From the NCBI GenBank assembly GCA_947095985.1, contig CAMUPZ010000001.1, forward strand, positions 14,811-78,810: a DNA stretch of 64,000 nucleotides, written 5' to 3'. Positions within the stretch are counted from its first letter, which is position 1. Each line of letters begins with the position of its first letter. The position numbers and the translations under genes are program-made. Positions 15,583-24,541 of this stretch are shown one piece after another. Below the pieces are notes generated by a model, which searched no databases, was not told the DNA's origin, and saw nothing but the letters and a program-made list of their open reading frames with translations. Origin of the DNA: an uncultured Candidatus Saccharibacteria bacterium (GTDB lineage Bacteria; Patescibacteriota; Saccharimonadia; Saccharimonadales; Saccharimonadaceae).

Positions 15583-16962
15583 TTAATGATATCCCTCACT
15601 CTTAATTCCCTCAATACCACCTACGATACCCCGACGGCATCCACTAGCTATCGACAAATCATTAATAATTCCATCAATCACCTGAGCTATATTACTTTTG
15701 TAGTAGTCTATTCCCCAACTACTGCTCTGCGACTCCGCAATATTACTTCTTATTCTTATTAATTTATCCAACAAGTCATTAGTTGTATCACCCAGAACCG
15801 TATTATCCTCACCCATCTGATTTACATGCTCAGTCAGCTTAACCAGACGCCTACGCTCGTCATCATTTTCAATCTTATTTTCTAAGTCTTCCAGGATGTT
15901 ATTTATTTTATTCTTAAATTCATTCGCATCCTCAGCCCTAGAATCTTCAAGATTTCTAATTCTATCCGGCTCAGATGTTATCATCTCTGATATCACAGGA
16001 TCATTCATTGCTGCTGTTGGATTATATTTAATTAGCCCCCTAAACCGATCCAGCTCTCCAGTTATATATTTAACCTTTGCAAAAAACTGATTATTATTAT
16101 CTTCGGCAAGTTGTTTAAACCTATCAATCGCAGCCTCAAAGTCCTCAGGTAATATGTCTGTATTGGCTTCATTCGTCTCCATCGACTTTTCAACCACTGG
16201 GTTTTCAACCGATTTAGCTGCTGGCAAATCTACTGGGTCATTGACTTTGATCGCCCCAATCGACGCCATAACCTCTTCAGTCATCACCAAGGTTGATGAA
16301 CCGGCGCCAGTCTCATCCCTCTTCACTAGCTCTCTAACTGGCTCGTTGGTGTCTACCTTATTCGTCTCTACTGGATCTCTAACTCCAGTAGCCTTAACAG
16401 CCACGTCTCCCATTACAGGACCAACTTTATCCATTGAAGGTCTCTCATGACCAGAAACTTCCTTTACAGCTGAGCCATCACTGGAGTTTTCTGGACGCGT
16501 CCCTGTAGTCGAAGACTCAGAGCCATTGTTAGCTGGATATTTTTGTCGCCAAATTTGCTCAGCAGCCTCTACTCCTTTTTCAATCATTTCCTTAGTAGTT
16601 TTTCCATAAAGATACTTAATATAATCTTCATTTTCTTCTAGACCCTGAATGTTCTCCAATGGCACAATCTCAGTTTCAGTAGTATACTCTCCATTAACTT
16701 TAACCAGTTTATATACTTCCATAAACAACTTAATCGGACCAATACCCTTCTCGGAATCAGTGTCACACACGACCAACATACGAATAGGATTCCAACCTTC
16801 ATCTGGCCTAACGTCCTCTCCGTCTTGACCACTGCGAATAATAGTTAGTGGATACCTTGCATTATCTGGATCAGTATCAGCAGGAAAAGTCTTAACTACA
16901 TAATCTTCCAGCGTTTTTCGTTGTTCTTGTTCGCGGCTTTGTGTTGGTTTTAAGTTTTCCAT
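15583..16962 (-). CDS. Hypothetical acidic, partly disordered protein, 459 aa
   Basis: I do not recognise it. Residues 1-145 look folded, with PLTIIRSGQDG, PIRMLVVCDTDSEKG and a helical end KEMIEKGVEAAEQIWRQKY. Residues 145-265 are a low-complexity Ser/Thr/Glu/Val linker. The rest (about 270-440) is helical, acidic and predicted to form coiled coils. No signal peptide or membrane helix is present. It stands alone: convergent with rpmA on one side, behind a bidirectional terminator on the other, with its own promoter. An effector, scaffold or phage-like structural role would be a guess. Confidence 0.6.
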   Translation of the reverse strand: MENLKPTQSREQEQRKTLEDYVVKTFPADTDPDNARYPLTIIRSGQDGEDVRPDEGWNPIRMLVVCDTDSEKGIGPIKLFMEVYKLVKVNGEYTTETEIVPLENIQGLEENEDYIKYLYGKTTKEMIEKGVEAAEQIWRQKYPANNGSESSTTGTRPENSSDGSAVKEVSGHERPSMDKVGPVMGDVAVKATGVRDPVETNKVDTNEPVRELVKRDETGAGSSTLVMTEEVMASIGAIKVNDPVDLPAAKSVENPVVEKSMETNEANTDILPEDFEAAIDRFKQLAEDNNNQFFAKVKYITGELDRFRGLIKYNPTAAMNDPVISEMITSEPDRIRNLEDSRAEDANEFKNKINNILEDLENKIENDDERRRLVKLTEHVNQMGEDNTVLGDTTNDLLDKLIRIRSNIAESQSSSWGIDYYKSNIAQVIDGIINDLSIASGCRRGIVGGIEGIKSEGYH

Positions 16963-16970
16963 ATATGTTT

Positions 16971-17030
16971 ATTTTATATCAAAAAACTAACAAAAAGTCA
17001 ACCCCCCAACAGAGGTTGACTTGCTTTTTT
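16971..17030. promoter_or_regulatory. Two-sided terminator whose arm serves as the next promoter's -35
   Basis: A 9-bp perfect stem (AAGTCAACC at 16995-17003 with GGTTGACTT at 17014-17022) has a T run on both sides and ends the receiver gene at 17045 on the minus strand. The minus-strand TTGACT (16996-17001) is part of the stem and lies 17 bp from TATAAA (16973-16978), the -10 of the hypothetical gene, whose ATG is 10 nt away. Confidence 0.75.
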
Positions 17031-17044
17031 TACTGAAATAATTT

Positions 17045-17428
17045 CTATTTAACACCTAAATGGTGCTTTACGCGCGCTACCACGTCACCAATAACAACCT
17101 GAGATTTCACCAAATAATCATCAACCCCCAAACTCTCGGCCCGCTCCTTATCCTTCGGCTGACTAAGTGCCGTTAGCATAATTATCCTTACATTGGCGGT
17201 TTCTGGAGTATTACGTAGGATATCCAGAACGTCAAATCCGCTAATCTTTGGCATCATCACATCCAATAAAATTAAGTCCGGACGATATTCTACAGTTGCA
17301 GACAGCGCGTCCTCGCCGTTATTTGCCTCCCTAACATCAAAACCTTCAATTTCTAATCGAGACCTATACACCGCAGATAGTGCAATATCATCCTCAACTA
17401 GTAAAATCTTCTTTTTCTGCTCGTTCAT
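17045..17428 (-). CDS. Response regulator receiver domain protein
   Basis: A 127-residue CheY-like receiver with no output domain. The acidic pair is Asp13-Asp14 in VEDD, the phospho-acceptor Asp56 in LLDVMMP, the switch Thr86 in MLTALSQ and Lys108 in LVKSQ. No histidine kinase is adjacent, so it may be served by the soluble kinase at 10166 or by one outside the window. It follows the CtpA-like protease gene by 41 nt with a strong GGAGG ribosome binding site and is probably in the same operon. Confidence 0.9.
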   Translation of the reverse strand: MNEQKKKILLVEDDIALSAVYRSRLEIEGFDVREANNGEDALSATVEYRPDLILLDVMMPKISGFDVLDILRNTPETANVRIIMLTALSQPKDKERAESLGVDDYLVKSQVVIGDVVARVKHHLGVK

Positions 17429-17469
17429 CCTACCTCCATTTTATGTCGTATCTCATAAAAACACAAGCT

Positions 17470-18645
17470 CTATAGCGATTTTGCCTTATCCATCTGTGGA
17501 TCACGATTATTATTAATGTCATCCGCCGATAAATCAACCTTCACATCAGGCTCTATACCTGTCTTATCTATGTTACTACCCTTTGGCGTGTACCAACGAG
17601 CTTCCGTAACTTTCATCTGTGATCCGCCAGGCAGCCCTATTACTATCTGAACACTACCTTTACCGTAGCTCTTTTGTCCGACCAACTTTGCTTTATCATA
17701 ATCACGGAGCGCCCCAGCAACAATCTCACTAGCACTAGCACTGCCGCCATTAATCAGCACCACAGTCTTCATATTACCCAGAATTGGCGAACCGGTCGTA
17801 TTAATAGTCTTAACGATTTCAGAACCGCGCCGCTCAGTCATCGCCACTTGCTTATCTAGCCAAAGACCCAATAACCCTTGTGCCGCACTAACTGTACCGC
17901 CCGGATTATTGCGCAGGTCTAGAATAACCTTCTTAACGCCTTTTTCAACAAATTCAGAACCATATTTTCGAGCCAAGCTTGCCGTATCATCGCCAAACCG
18001 ACTCACCTTCAATATGCCAATTTCCCCATCAATTTTTAATTCGACAGCAGGCGAAGTTATGTTTTGGCGCACAACTGACACTTCACGAGTCTGGCCATTA
18101 CTTAACAAAGTTAGTTTTACAGAGGTACCAACTTCACCGCGAATTTTACTAACAACCTTATCAACATCCCAGTCAGAAACGTTTTCATCATTAACTTTAA
18201 CAATAACCTCACCCGCCTTAATACCATACTTTTGAGCTGGGCTACCCTCAAGAGGTCTTATGATAGTCGGCTTACCGTTCCTTGAACCAATTTCCGCACC
18301 GATACCACCGCCAATATTGCCAGTTAAAGACTTATTGAATTCCTTTGTCTCATCTGGATCCATATATGCAGTATGTTGGTCTCCAGCTGCCGCCACTAGT
18401 CCTCGACTGGCGCCATGGATAAGCTTCTCGGTGTCTAGTTTACCGTCATAATTTGCGAGTAGCTGCCGATACGTCTCCTGAACACTTGATAAATCAATCT
18501 TTTCCCTCGACGTTCTAACGCCAAACAATGGCGCTACTGAAGCAGAAAATTGATCAAAGCGCGTCCCAGCAACAAAACTGATAGTCGCTACAATCATGAG
18601 CGTTAAAAACCAACCCAGGCGCTGTTTATTTTCTCCCGTAACCAT
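17470..18645 (-). CDS. S41 family C-terminal processing protease with PDZ domain
   Basis: A CtpA/Prc-type serine protease anchored by one N-terminal helix (about residues 10-27) and acting outside the membrane. A PDZ domain (about 105-185) has GGGIGAEIG and the substrate-loop segment EGSPAQKYGIKAGEVIVKVN. The catalytic domain contains VILDLRNNPGG, the Ser nucleophile near 304 in NGGSASASE and the general-base Lys329 in GQKSYGKGS, giving the expected Ser-Lys dyad. At 391 residues the length is normal. It lies between the CHAP hydrolase and a receiver, and may process secreted proteins or cell-wall enzymes. Its ATG is 11 nt from TATAAT. Confidence 0.93.
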   Translation of the reverse strand: MVTGENKQRLGWFLTLMIVATISFVAGTRFDQFSASVAPLFGVRTSREKIDLSSVQETYRQLLANYDGKLDTEKLIHGASRGLVAAAGDQHTAYMDPDETKEFNKSLTGNIGGGIGAEIGSRNGKPTIIRPLEGSPAQKYGIKAGEVIVKVNDENVSDWDVDKVVSKIRGEVGTSVKLTLLSNGQTREVSVVRQNITSPAVELKIDGEIGILKVSRFGDDTASLARKYGSEFVEKGVKKVILDLRNNPGGTVSAAQGLLGLWLDKQVAMTERRGSEIVKTINTTGSPILGNMKTVVLINGGSASASEIVAGALRDYDKAKLVGQKSYGKGSVQIVIGLPGGSQMKVTEARWYTPKGSNIDKTGIEPDVKVDLSADDINNNRDPQMDKAKSL

Positions 18646-18656
18646 ATACTTCTTTT

Positions 18657-18695
18657 ATTATACTACAAAACGCCCGCCTAGCACGAGCGTTTTGT
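18657..18695 (-). terminator. Hairpin after the CHAP gene, abutting the protease -10 box
   Basis: A 9-bp perfect stem (ACAAAACGC at 18665-18673 with GCGTTTTGT at 18687-18695) follows the CHAP gene on the minus strand. It lacks a strong T run outside the stem. TATAAT of the protease promoter (18657-18662) starts 2 nt beyond it. It may be a weak terminator placed directly on a promoter. Confidence 0.5.
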
Positions 18696-18711
18696 AAAAT
18701 ACATAAGATGT

Positions 18712-19851
18712 TTAGAAGTAGACGTAAGTCAATCCTGAAGCCGAACGCGTGTAATATCGATACAGGCCGTCCCACTTCCAATTATAGTCGCTAACAGTAA
18801 TTGTACCATTACCATTGACAGATTCGACATACATGACATGACCGTATTCCCCCTCCATGAACACTGCTGCCGAACCTACTTTTGGCGTTGAGCCACTGGA
18901 TATGCCATGACGAGCTGCTGTTGATGGCCACTGATTAGCGTTACCCGCACCGCCGAAGTGTGGTACGTAACGACCGGTACTATGGATCTTCCAAGCTACA
19001 TAGCTCACACACTCGCGCGTGTACAATCCCCACGGATCAACATAAGCGTCCAGTGGCGCATTTGCCCAAGCACCTGGATAACCGCCACCGCCTGGAATGC
19101 CGCCCGGGATTGATACACCACTTCTACTAAGAGACCGTCGGTTAGCTGCGACCTGCTCTTCTCGCAACTTCGCTACCTCGGAATTGCGCTTCTGAGCCAG
19201 CGCCGCATAGTTATTTTGGTCATTCTTTGTATCAGCGATAAGCTTTGCTTTCTCGGATTGCTTATAAGCCATAGCGTTGCGTTGCAATTCTTGATCGCGC
19301 AACGTATTCTCGACAGATTTCTTATTTTCTTCCAACTTTTTCTGCAAAGATTTAATCTCTTTAATTTTATCGTTAAGAGAAGATTTTAATGAACTTCGCT
19401 GCTCCTGCTTATCGATATAATCACTAATATTCTTTGAGCTGGCTAACATCTCCAACGGAGAAATCTGATCGTCAACATATAGGTCTGCTAAAATCCGACC
19501 CATAGCCTTCCGATTTTGTTTAATAGACGCTTCGTTCTTTTTTATCTGGTCATTTAGATTATTAATCTTTGTCTGGCTATCAGCAATTTGCGCCTGAATA
19601 GCCGCAATCTGACCATTAATCTTGTCTAATTCTGACTGCAGACTGTCAGCCATCTGCCCCAGGCGTGAAGCCTCGGAGTTATAACTTTCTGCTTCCTTTT
19701 GCTTTGCTTGGATTTCGGCATTATAATCACGCGCCAATACGTGCGACGCCAAGCCAAAAACGCCCGACCCAGCGAGCAATACAGACATCGCCACCAGAGA
19801 CGCTCTGCTGACTAATGATACCGAAACTGGTGTGGTGGACCGTAGTTTCAT
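18712..19851 (-). CDS. PcsB-like secreted CHAP-domain peptidoglycan hydrolase
   Basis: A 379-residue secreted enzyme expected to cleave peptidoglycan peptides at division. It has a signal sequence (basic MKLR, hydrophobic core about 18-38, cut near ASHVLA), a long coiled coil (about 45-240), a Gly/Pro hinge (about 245-262) and a CHAP domain. The catalytic residues are Cys281 in TRECVSY, His338 in GHVMYVES and a polar third residue (Glu343 or Asn357). This is the layout of streptococcal PcsB, which is controlled by FtsEX; ftsX and ftsE lie directly upstream. The start at 19851 follows the promoter: an upstream frame start at 19887 would fall in the -35 region. Confidence 0.9.
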   Translation of the reverse strand: MKLRSTTPVSVSLVSRASLVAMSVLLAGSGVFGLASHVLARDYNAEIQAKQKEAESYNSEASRLGQMADSLQSELDKINGQIAAIQAQIADSQTKINNLNDQIKKNEASIKQNRKAMGRILADLYVDDQISPLEMLASSKNISDYIDKQEQRSSLKSSLNDKIKEIKSLQKKLEENKKSVENTLRDQELQRNAMAYKQSEKAKLIADTKNDQNNYAALAQKRNSEVAKLREEQVAANRRSLSRSGVSIPGGIPGGGGYPGAWANAPLDAYVDPWGLYTRECVSYVAWKIHSTGRYVPHFGGAGNANQWPSTAARHGISSGSTPKVGSAAVFMEGEYGHVMYVESVNGNGTITVSDYNWKWDGLYRYYTRSASGLTYVYF

Positions 19852-19857
19852 GCATCT

Positions 19858-19887
19858 ATAGTAGCATAAGCGTAATCCGACTGTCAA
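19858..19887 (-). promoter_or_regulatory. Leaderless promoter of the CHAP hydrolase
   Basis: Consensus TTGACA (19882-19887), an 18-bp spacer and TACTAT (19858-19863) on the minus strand, with the ATG 6 nt further on. It lies between ftsX and the hydrolase, so the latter can be expressed apart from ftsEX. Confidence 0.75.
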
Positions 19888-19894
19888 GGATATT

Positions 19895-20878
19895 TTATAG
19901 TTTAAGATATTTACGTGTTGCCACCCAAGACGAGGCTACGCCGATTGTCGCACCGACCAAAATCATACCTAAGAAAACCAACCCGCCATAAACTGTTAAA
20001 TGCCCTAAAAGATTATCAACTGGAATACCGTACTTCGTCATTGGGTCGTGAGCAAAAAACAGTAAACTATAGCCAGCCACTGTGGCGATAATTGCTGCAA
20101 TGAACCCATACATTATTGCCTCAACAATAAACGGACCCCTAATAAAGCTGCGTTCAGCACCGATTAACTTCATCATTTCAATCTCATCTTTGCGGTTGAA
20201 GATTGCCATGCGGATAGTATTAAAGACCACCAGTGAAGATATCACCACAAACACTACTGTAGCAATCGAACCGCCTATACTAGCCAGCCGTACCCAATTG
20301 CCCACCGTCTTAATGGCCTGTTGGCGCTCGCCTGAGAATGATGGCTCCCTGCGAGGATCTTTATATTTTTTATACAAATCGTCGGTTTTAACAAAATTAT
20401 TTAATGACTGTTGATTATTCAATTCCTTAACGGAAACACGAAGCGTCGCCGACATTTCGTTGCTAGATTCGCGAATTGCCTCTAGTGTATCTGGATCATC
20501 CTTATTTTGCTCAGCCTGCTTTTCTCTAGCCTCTGCTGCAGAAATATACTTTACGCTGTCTACGTTATCTAGTTTTTCAATACGAGATTTGATAGTATTT
20601 ATGGTCTTTTCAGGAGTATCACCCTTCAAATAAATTGACATATCAGCACGTTTAGAGACATTTGAGACGGTATCAACCAAAATCTGTCGTGCCGACAAAG
20701 TCATAAATACAATTATTAGTGTCACACTCATCACCGCAGTGGCGGCAATCGTCAACCAAGCATTACGGCTAAAGTTATTAATACCATACCGACACATCCG
20801 CACAAAAGTCAACCAGCCCCGTCGGCGTTGACGTATACGAATATTATCCTTACTTTTACTGGATTTAGATGATTTCAT
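19895..20878 (-). CDS. ftsX: Cell division protein FtsX
   Basis: Membrane subunit of the FtsEX complex, which in other bacteria uses ATP hydrolysis by FtsE to activate a peptidoglycan hydrolase outside the cell. The 327-residue protein shows the expected four transmembrane helices: one near residues 38-60, then a group near 200-222, 250-275 and 297-320. Between the first and second is an extracellular loop (about 62-195) with DMSIYLKGDTPEKTI and VKYISAAEAREK. It overlaps ftsE by one base (TAATG), so the two are translationally coupled. The PcsB-like hydrolase follows. Confidence 0.94.
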   Translation of the reverse strand: MKSSKSSKSKDNIRIRQRRRGWLTFVRMCRYGINNFSRNAWLTIAATAVMSVTLIIVFMTLSARQILVDTVSNVSKRADMSIYLKGDTPEKTINTIKSRIEKLDNVDSVKYISAAEAREKQAEQNKDDPDTLEAIRESSNEMSATLRVSVKELNNQQSLNNFVKTDDLYKKYKDPRREPSFSGERQQAIKTVGNWVRLASIGGSIATVVFVVISSLVVFNTIRMAIFNRKDEIEMMKLIGAERSFIRGPFIVEAIMYGFIAAIIATVAGYSLLFFAHDPMTKYGIPVDNLLGHLTVYGGLVFLGMILVGATIGVASSWVATRKYLKL

Positions 20879-21561
20879 TATTGCTTATAACTCCCCCTCG
20901 CCTGATCAGAGGTGATTTTACCATGATCAATTGTAATAACGCGCCGCTTCAATTTGTTAACAATCTCTACGTTGTGAGTCGTCAAAATAACCGTCGTGCC
21001 ATACTTGTTAATCTTTTCCAGTAAGCGAACAATATCCCAGCTGTGCTTTGGGTCCAAGTTTCCAGTCGGCTCATCGGCAATTAGAATCTTCGGCTGCCGC
21101 ACCACCGCCCTGGCAATTGCCACGCGCTGACGCTCTCCACCAGAAAGCTGATGTGGAAATTGCTTTTCCTTACCCTTAAGACCAACCAACTCAATCACCT
21201 TCGGCACAGTTGATTTAATCTCTCGATTAGTCATTCCCGCAATCTCTAGGGCAAACGCCACATTCTCAAACACCGTCCGATTCGGAAGCAACTTAAAATC
21301 CTGAAACACCACACCAATCTTACGACGCAACAACGGAATGTGCTTATCCTTCAAATTATCATAATCAATTCCACCAACCACAATTTTTCCAGAGCTCGGT
21401 TTCTCTTCTCTTGTCAAAAGCTTCAATAGTGTTGATTTACCAGCACCCGACGTACCAACAATAATTACAAACTCGCCAGCACCAACATGAATGCTAGCTC
21501 GATTCAGTGCCGGCTTATTACTTTTACCATAATTCTTCGTTACCCTATCTAACAGAATCAT
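20878..21561 (-). CDS. ftsE: Cell division ATP-binding protein FtsE
   Basis: ABC ATPase partner of FtsX at the division site. The Walker A loop is GTSGAGKSTLLKLL, the Q-loop region VFQDFKLLP, the signature LSGGERQRVAIARA and Walker B ILIADEPTGNLD, with the switch His in LTTHN. The length of about 227 residues is normal. ATG 21561 is preferred over the TTG one codon upstream because it lies 7 nt behind TGG-TATAAT (21569-21577), so the ftsEX message should be leaderless. Confidence 0.95.
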   Translation of the reverse strand: MILLDRVTKNYGKSNKPALNRASIHVGAGEFVIIVGTSGAGKSTLLKLLTREEKPSSGKIVVGGIDYDNLKDKHIPLLRRKIGVVFQDFKLLPNRTVFENVAFALEIAGMTNREIKSTVPKVIELVGLKGKEKQFPHQLSGGERQRVAIARAVVRQPKILIADEPTGNLDPKHSWDIVRLLEKINKYGTTVILTTHNVEIVNKLKRRVITIDHGKITSDQARGSYKQ

Positions 21562-21581
21562 CAATAGTATTATACCATAAG

Positions 21582-22673
21582 CTAAATATTTTTAGAATTA
21601 GCGTTCTGCTCTAAATATGCCGTGATAAATTCATCAATATCACCGTCCAATACTCCCTGGGCATTACGGTTTTCGTACTTAGTGCGAGTATCTTTGACTA
21701 ATGTATACGGATGTAAAACATAATTTCTAATCTGGCTACCCCAGTTGGCCGACTCGCCAGCCCTCAGATCAGACAAAGCTTCAGCATGCTGCTCCAACTT
21801 CATCGCTAGCAATTTGGAGCGCAAAATCTTTAATGCCATCTCTTTATTTTGGATCTGCGAACGCTCATTCTGAATCGCCACGGTAATACCAGTAGGAATG
21901 TGCGTCACCCGTACTGCTGAGTCGGTCGTGTTCACCCCTTGACCACCCTTGCCACCCGAGCGGTAAACATCAATCCTCAGATCATTCGGATCAATCGCAA
22001 TTTCATCTGGCGTATCGATCTTTGGCAGCACTTCCACCAACGCAAAGCTGGTCTGACGCAAATTGTCGGCATTAAACGGACTCAGTCGCACCAACCGATG
22101 TACGCCGTTCTCTGAACGCATTTTTCCGTAAGCAAACGGCCCAGAAATCTCCAAAACAACAGTTTTAATTCCAGCATCATCATTAGTCGATCGCTCCAGT
22201 GTGTCGGTTTTCATACCTGACTTTTCTGCCCAGCGTAAATACATTCGCTCCAACATCGCTGCAAAATCCTGAGCATCCAAACCACCCACACCAGCGGAAA
22301 TCCGCACAATTGCCGAGCGATTATCGTATTCACCAGAGAACAACAAATCCGTTTTATGAATCTCAAACGCCTTTTCAATTGCCGCCACCTGCGTCTGAAA
22401 CTCTGGCAACAAATCATCATCGCCAAGCTCCATCAACTCAGCCATGTCACCCACCTGCACCGTCAACGTCTGCCACGGCTCAACCGTTTGACGAAGACTA
22501 GCTGCATGCTTGGTCAATTCTTGAGCGTGATCAGGGTTATTCCAAATCTCTGGCTGATTAAGCTGCTCGTCCAGCTCTGCCAATTTCTGCTCCAGCTCAG
22601 AAAACTTCAGTGCCTCCTTAGTCTGCTCAATTTCCTTTTCCAACTCTCCAATTTTCTTTTTTAGCGGTTGCAT
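21582..22673 (-). CDS. prfB: Peptide chain release factor 2
   Basis: RF2 ends translation at UGA and UAA. The stop-codon recognition motif SPF is in VRLSPFNADN and the catalytic GGQ is in RSGGKGGQGVNTTDS. The 363-residue protein is full length in a single frame, so it lacks the programmed +1 frameshift that controls prfB in many bacteria. Its presence shows that UGA is a true stop in this organism. TACAAT with a TGG extension lies 7 nt before the ATG, so it is predicted leaderless. The divergent hpt promoter is less than 50 bp away. Confidence 0.96.
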   Translation of the reverse strand: MQPLKKKIGELEKEIEQTKEALKFSELEQKLAELDEQLNQPEIWNNPDHAQELTKHAASLRQTVEPWQTLTVQVGDMAELMELGDDDLLPEFQTQVAAIEKAFEIHKTDLLFSGEYDNRSAIVRISAGVGGLDAQDFAAMLERMYLRWAEKSGMKTDTLERSTNDDAGIKTVVLEISGPFAYGKMRSENGVHRLVRLSPFNADNLRQTSFALVEVLPKIDTPDEIAIDPNDLRIDVYRSGGKGGQGVNTTDSAVRVTHIPTGITVAIQNERSQIQNKEMALKILRSKLLAMKLEQHAEALSDLRAGESANWGSQIRNYVLHPYTLVKDTRTKYENRNAQGVLDGDIDEFITAYLEQNANSKNI

Positions 22674-22680
22674 ATATTCT

Positions 22681-22718
22681 ATTGTACCATTTTTCAGAAG
22701 CAGCTTCTCTGCTAGAAT
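22681..22718. promoter_or_regulatory. Divergent leaderless promoters: prfB (-) and hpt (+)
   Basis: Minus strand: TGG-TACAAT (22681-22689), 7 nt before the prfB ATG. Plus strand: TGC-TAGAAT (22710-22718), 6 nt before the ATG of hpt at 22725, with TTTTCA (22691-22696) as a weak -35. Confidence 0.65.
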
Positions 22719-22724
22719 ATGAGA

Positions 22725-23264
22725 ATGGATAACGACATTGAAAAGATTTTATTTACCAGCGAAGACATTAAAGCAGCCATTCAAAAACTTGGACAAAAAT
22801 TAACCGAGGATTACCAAGATAAAAATCCAATCGTTGTGGGGATTTTACGCGGTGCGGCACCGTTCATGATTGATTTGATACGAGCGATGGATTGCTACAT
22901 GGAAATTGATTTTATGGCAGTTTCCAGTTACGGCGACGACACGGAATCTTCTGGTACGGTGAAGATTATTAAGGATTTGGATACTGATGTTACCGATCGG
23001 CACGTGCTGATAGTTGAGGACATTATTGACAGTGGTCGAACCGCCCAAGCGTTGAGGAAATTGTTCGCCGCCAAGAATGCCGCCTCGGTAAAAATATGTT
23101 CATTATTAGATAAGCCTGAACGGCGTGAAGTTGACATTCAGGCAGACTACATCGGCATCGATACACCAAATGAGTTTGTTGTCGGCTATGGTCTGGATTT
23201 TCGCCAGCAATACCGAAACTTGCCATACATTGGCGTGTTAAAACCAGAAGTTTACCAAAGTTAA
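22725..23264 (+). CDS. hpt: Hypoxanthine phosphoribosyltransferase
   Basis: Salvages hypoxanthine or guanine by joining it to PRPP to make IMP or GMP, important for an organism likely to depend on host purines. The PRPP-binding loop [13 protein letters not shown] (about residues 97-109) and the N-terminal [14 protein letters not shown] segment are typical, as is the 179-residue length. The start is placed at ATG 22725, 6 nt behind TAGAAT; the ATG at 22719 is part of the promoter region. The stop codon shares bases with the stop of the convergent murD (TTAA). Confidence 0.93.
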   Translation: MDNDIEKILFTSEDIKAAIQKLGQKLTEDYQDKNPIVVGILRGAAPFMIDLIRAMDCYMEIDFMAVSSYGDDTESSGTVKIIKDLDTDVTDRHVLIVEDIIDSGRTAQALRKLFAAKNAASVKICSLLDKPERREVDIQADYIGIDTPNEFVVGYGLDFRQQYRNLPYIGVLKPEVYQS

Positions 23265-24505
23265 AGCTTTTCTACAGCCGCCACGAACTGCTCGCCGCGG
23301 TCATTATAGCTCTTAAACATGTCAAAACTGGCGGCGGCTGGGCTGAGAATTACCACGTCGCCAGGCTGAGCTTGGCTTTTTGCCGTCTTAACCACCTCTG
23401 GCATCATTGCCATTTTTAAGCATACAACTCGGCAAGAGACTTTTTCCTCGCTTAAAGCCTTGGCAATTTCACTAGCATTTTCACCGTTAATAACCACTGC
23501 TCGCATTTGCTGAGCCGCAATTTCACTCGCCAATTCTCTATAATCCGCCCCCTTATCAGATCCGCCCAAAATCAGAATCTTTGGCTCGGCGAAAGATTTT
23601 AGTGCAGCAACGGCACTACCAGGCGTAGTCGAGATGCTATCGTCATAATACTTCACGCCATTTTTTTCAGCGACAAACTTTAAACGGTGCGGCAAACCCG
23701 TAAAATTGCTCAGCCCAGCTTTTATGTCATTATCAGAAATATCAGGAATGATCGCACATGCTGCCAAGATTGCGGCACAGGCATTATCGATACTATGTTT
23801 TCCTGGCAGGCGAATTGCCGAAATTATATCACCCGAAAGAGTGAACGGATATCCTTTTTTCTGTGCCAAACTAACGCTGGCAATTGATGAACTAAACTCA
23901 TTTTTAGAGTTATAAATTAGATAGTCATCTGCAGTCTGGAATCTGGCAATATTCGACTTCGCCAACAAATAGTCATCAAAGTCAGCATGAACATTCAAAT
24001 GATCTGGTTCAATCATCAGCACCACAGCCACATGCGGCGACTTTTCCAGATCCCACAACTGAAAACTCGACAGCTCATAAACGATGATGTCATTTTTCTT
24101 AATCTCGGGCAGAATATCCAATGCTGGCACGCCGATATTCCCCACCAGATGTACCGTTTTTCCAGCCGCCCGCAAAATACTAGCGACCAGGCTGCACGTT
24201 GTTCCCTTACCTTTCGTCCCAGTTACGCCGATAATCGTGGCTGGACATTCTGCAAAAAACTCATTCGTCGCCGACCAAATTTGACCGCTGGTTTTTATTT
24301 TTTCTGGCGAAAGACTGGGAGATCTTATGATTAAATCCGCGTTGCCCAAACCAGCAAACCCCGTTTGAAAAGAAACGCCATCTGGCAGATTATCGACAGA
24401 ATCTCGCTCGTCAGCCACCAAAAAACTGGCACTCGGAAACTTTTTCTGGAAATAACGCAGATTAGATTGACCTTCGACCCCATAGCCAGCGATGACAATT
24501 TTCAT
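23261..24505 (-). CDS. murD: UDP-N-acetylmuramoylalanine--D-glutamate ligase
   Basis: Adds D-glutamate to UDP-MurNAc-L-Ala in peptidoglycan precursor synthesis. The ATP loop is [17 protein letters not shown], followed by [12 protein letters not shown] and [22 protein letters not shown], then the C-terminal [27 protein letters not shown] and [11 protein letters not shown]. At 414 residues it is slightly shorter than in E. coli (438), mainly in the N-terminal UDP-binding domain. TGA-TATAAT (24512-24520) lies 6 nt before the ATG, so it is leaderless by position. The 3' end overlaps hpt by 4 nt tail to tail. Confidence 0.94.
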   Translation of the reverse strand: MKIVIAGYGVEGQSNLRYFQKKFPSASFLVADERDSVDNLPDGVSFQTGFAGLGNADLIIRSPSLSPEKIKTSGQIWSATNEFFAECPATIIGVTGTKGKGTTCSLVASILRAAGKTVHLVGNIGVPALDILPEIKKNDIIVYELSSFQLWDLEKSPHVAVVLMIEPDHLNVHADFDDYLLAKSNIARFQTADDYLIYNSKNEFSSSIASVSLAQKKGYPFTLSGDIISAIRLPGKHSIDNACAAILAACAIIPDISDNDIKAGLSNFTGLPHRLKFVAEKNGVKYYDDSISTTPGSAVAALKSFAEPKILILGGSDKGADYRELASEIAAQQMRAVVINGENASEIAKALSEEKVSCRVVCLKMAMMPEVVKTAKSQAQPGDVVILSPAAASFDMFKSYNDRGEQFVAAVEKL

Positions 24506-24541
24506 AACATAATTATATCACGGTCAATCTATATAATATCT

